DNA of 20,872 nucleotides from Conidiobolus incongruus B7586. Lineage: Eukaryota > Entomophthoromycota > Entomophthoromycetes > Entomophthorales > Conidiobolaceae. Under the pieces are notes generated by a model. It ran no database searches, had not been told where the DNA came from, and worked only from the letters and a program-made list of their open reading frames with translations. Shown one piece after another: positions 19,781 to 20,872 of this stretch; the stretch's first letter is position 1, and every line of letters starts with the position of its first letter. The stretch covers positions 1 through 20,872 of the forward strand of contig JNEM01014499.1 of assembly GCA_000697335.1 (NCBI GenBank), written 5' to 3'. Made by a program: the position numbers and the translations under genes.

Positions 19781-19940
19781 ATACTTAAAAAATAGTTCTT
19801 TTTATTAAAGATTGAAATTTGATGTTTTATAAACTAATTAAATTTTTTTGCAAAAATTTTCTTTCTTATATATTGGTTTTTTAATTGCTTATAGCAATTT
19901 TAATTATATAGGTTATAATCTAAAGAATATACTAAATATA
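19781..19940 (+). repeat. Diverged direct repeat, copy B
   Basis: This copy lies about 1.05 kb downstream of copy A in the same orientation. It shares the TATTAAAGATTGAAATTT core and the downstream ATTGC-TA-AGCA-TT and AATATA-TAAATAT blocks, with scattered substitutions and small length changes. It could be one of two ends of an eroded element or a simple segmental duplication. Confidence 0.7.
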
Positions 19941-20872
19941 ATAGTTTTTTCTAGTTATTTTTAATTAGAAAGTTTTTTATAACTTTAGATTTATATATTT
20001 TGTAATTATCATGCAAAATAATAAATTTCTTTAAATTATATTAAAAACACTAATTAAAAATACTTTTATTTAAAAAAACAATATAAAGTTTATTATTAAT
20101 TGATTTTCTTTTTAAAACTAAATAAGAATAATAAATAATATTATAATTTATTATAATAATTAACATTTATTTATTAATAAAATATTTGTTTAAAAAGATT
20201 TATAAAGAAGGTTGATTTAAATTAATTTAATATTTTGATTTATGTTTTAATAAAAAATTATACATAGGGATTTAAGATTTATTCATTATAATTATTTGCT
20301 ATAAAGGTTTAAGCTTCTAGAAATATTTTAGGAAGTTTTATTTAATAATAACTACTCTAACTTTTTATAAACTTTAGTTAAATTATAAGATATCTTTTTT
20401 ATATTCTTATTTATTAATTTAAGTTTAAACTTTAATATATATAAAATACTTATAAAATTAATATTAAAGTATTTAAATAATTCTCTTGTTAAAATATAAA
20501 AGTGTTTTTTAATATATATTAACCTATAAAAGTAAGTTATAAAATCAAAAACACTTATATTTTTACTAATTACTTAATTAATATTTAATAAAATAAACTT
20601 AAATTAAATAATTAAAATTTATTATATCTATTAATTATATATTTTATTAATTAATAATATTTAGTTATTAATTAGTTAAAATATAAACCTTTAAATTTTA
20701 CTTAAGATAAGTTATTAATTTATAGGTTTTTAGTGATAAAAAAATTAAAACTTAATATATTTACCTTTAGTTCTTTTTATTTCTTTAAGTTTATAAGGTA
20801 TAAAATTAATTAACTTCTTATATTAAAAAAGATTAATCTTGTTTTATGCTTCTTATATATATTTTTAAAATT

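Larger units (their letters stand above)
18660..20872. other. Extremely AT-rich, gene-free tail with degraded repeats
   Basis: G and C are sparser here than in the other intergenic regions of the window, and no open frame or RNA gene is visible on either strand. The stretch contains two diverged direct repeats and a near-perfect palindrome, listed separately. It could be old transposon-derived DNA eroded toward A and T, but no element family can be named. Confidence 0.6.

Noticed and set aside
1-20872. CRISPR array, operon-like defence cluster or biosynthetic cluster
   Set aside because: No regularly spaced repeats are present, and the genes are intron-bearing eukaryotic housekeeping genes with unrelated roles.

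Overview
The window reads as a very AT-rich nuclear segment of a fungus, with short GT-AG introns (47-65 nt in most cases, three of 100-148 nt if the uncertain one in the cysteine-rich gene is counted), TAG-type acceptors and TACTAAC-like branch sites. Host genes stop with TAA or TGA, so a standard code fits. The mix of AT richness, many short introns, a fungal-type (heme-motif-free) cystathionine beta-synthase, Exo84, an Hpc2/ubinuclein-type protein and a cysteine-rich single-pass membrane protein suggests an early-diverging fungus; an Entomophthoromycotina/Conidiobolus-like source is my guess and is not proven by the sequence.

Layout: 1-2.85 kb, AT-rich DNA without a gene; 3001-4100 (+), a 14-3-3 protein built from five tiny 5' coding exons and one long one; 4780-5659 (+), a cysteine-rich membrane protein that looks broken or oddly spliced; 5888-7625 (-), cystathionine beta-synthase in three exons, convergent with it; 7.6-10.1 kb, gene-free; 10102-12591 (-), a 720-residue Hpc2/ubinuclein-like protein in seven exons; 12923-13764 (+), a 264-residue UBA protein resembling UBAP1, divergent from the Hpc2-like gene across 331 bp; 13.8-15.0 kb, gene-free with one strong hairpin; 15047-17378 (+), exocyst subunit Exo84 in ten exons; about 17.95-18.4 kb (-), a GC-richer coding relic with a promoter-like leader; 18565-18646 (+), tRNA-Leu(AAG); 18.66-20.87 kb, extremely AT-rich DNA with two diverged direct repeats and a palindrome.

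The genes belong to unrelated housekeeping roles: phosphopeptide adaptor, transsulfuration, histone H3.3/HIRA-type chromatin assembly, ubiquitin-linked endosomal sorting, secretion and translation. I see no operon-like or defence-like system. The items most worth a second look are the microexon architecture of the 14-3-3 gene, the broken or alternatively spliced cysteine-rich receptor, the GC-rich relic next to the tRNA gene, and the symmetric-exon structure and possible SUMO-binding tail of the Hpc2-like gene. All exon joins were made by eye from reading frame, splice signals and family similarity; none has transcript support here.
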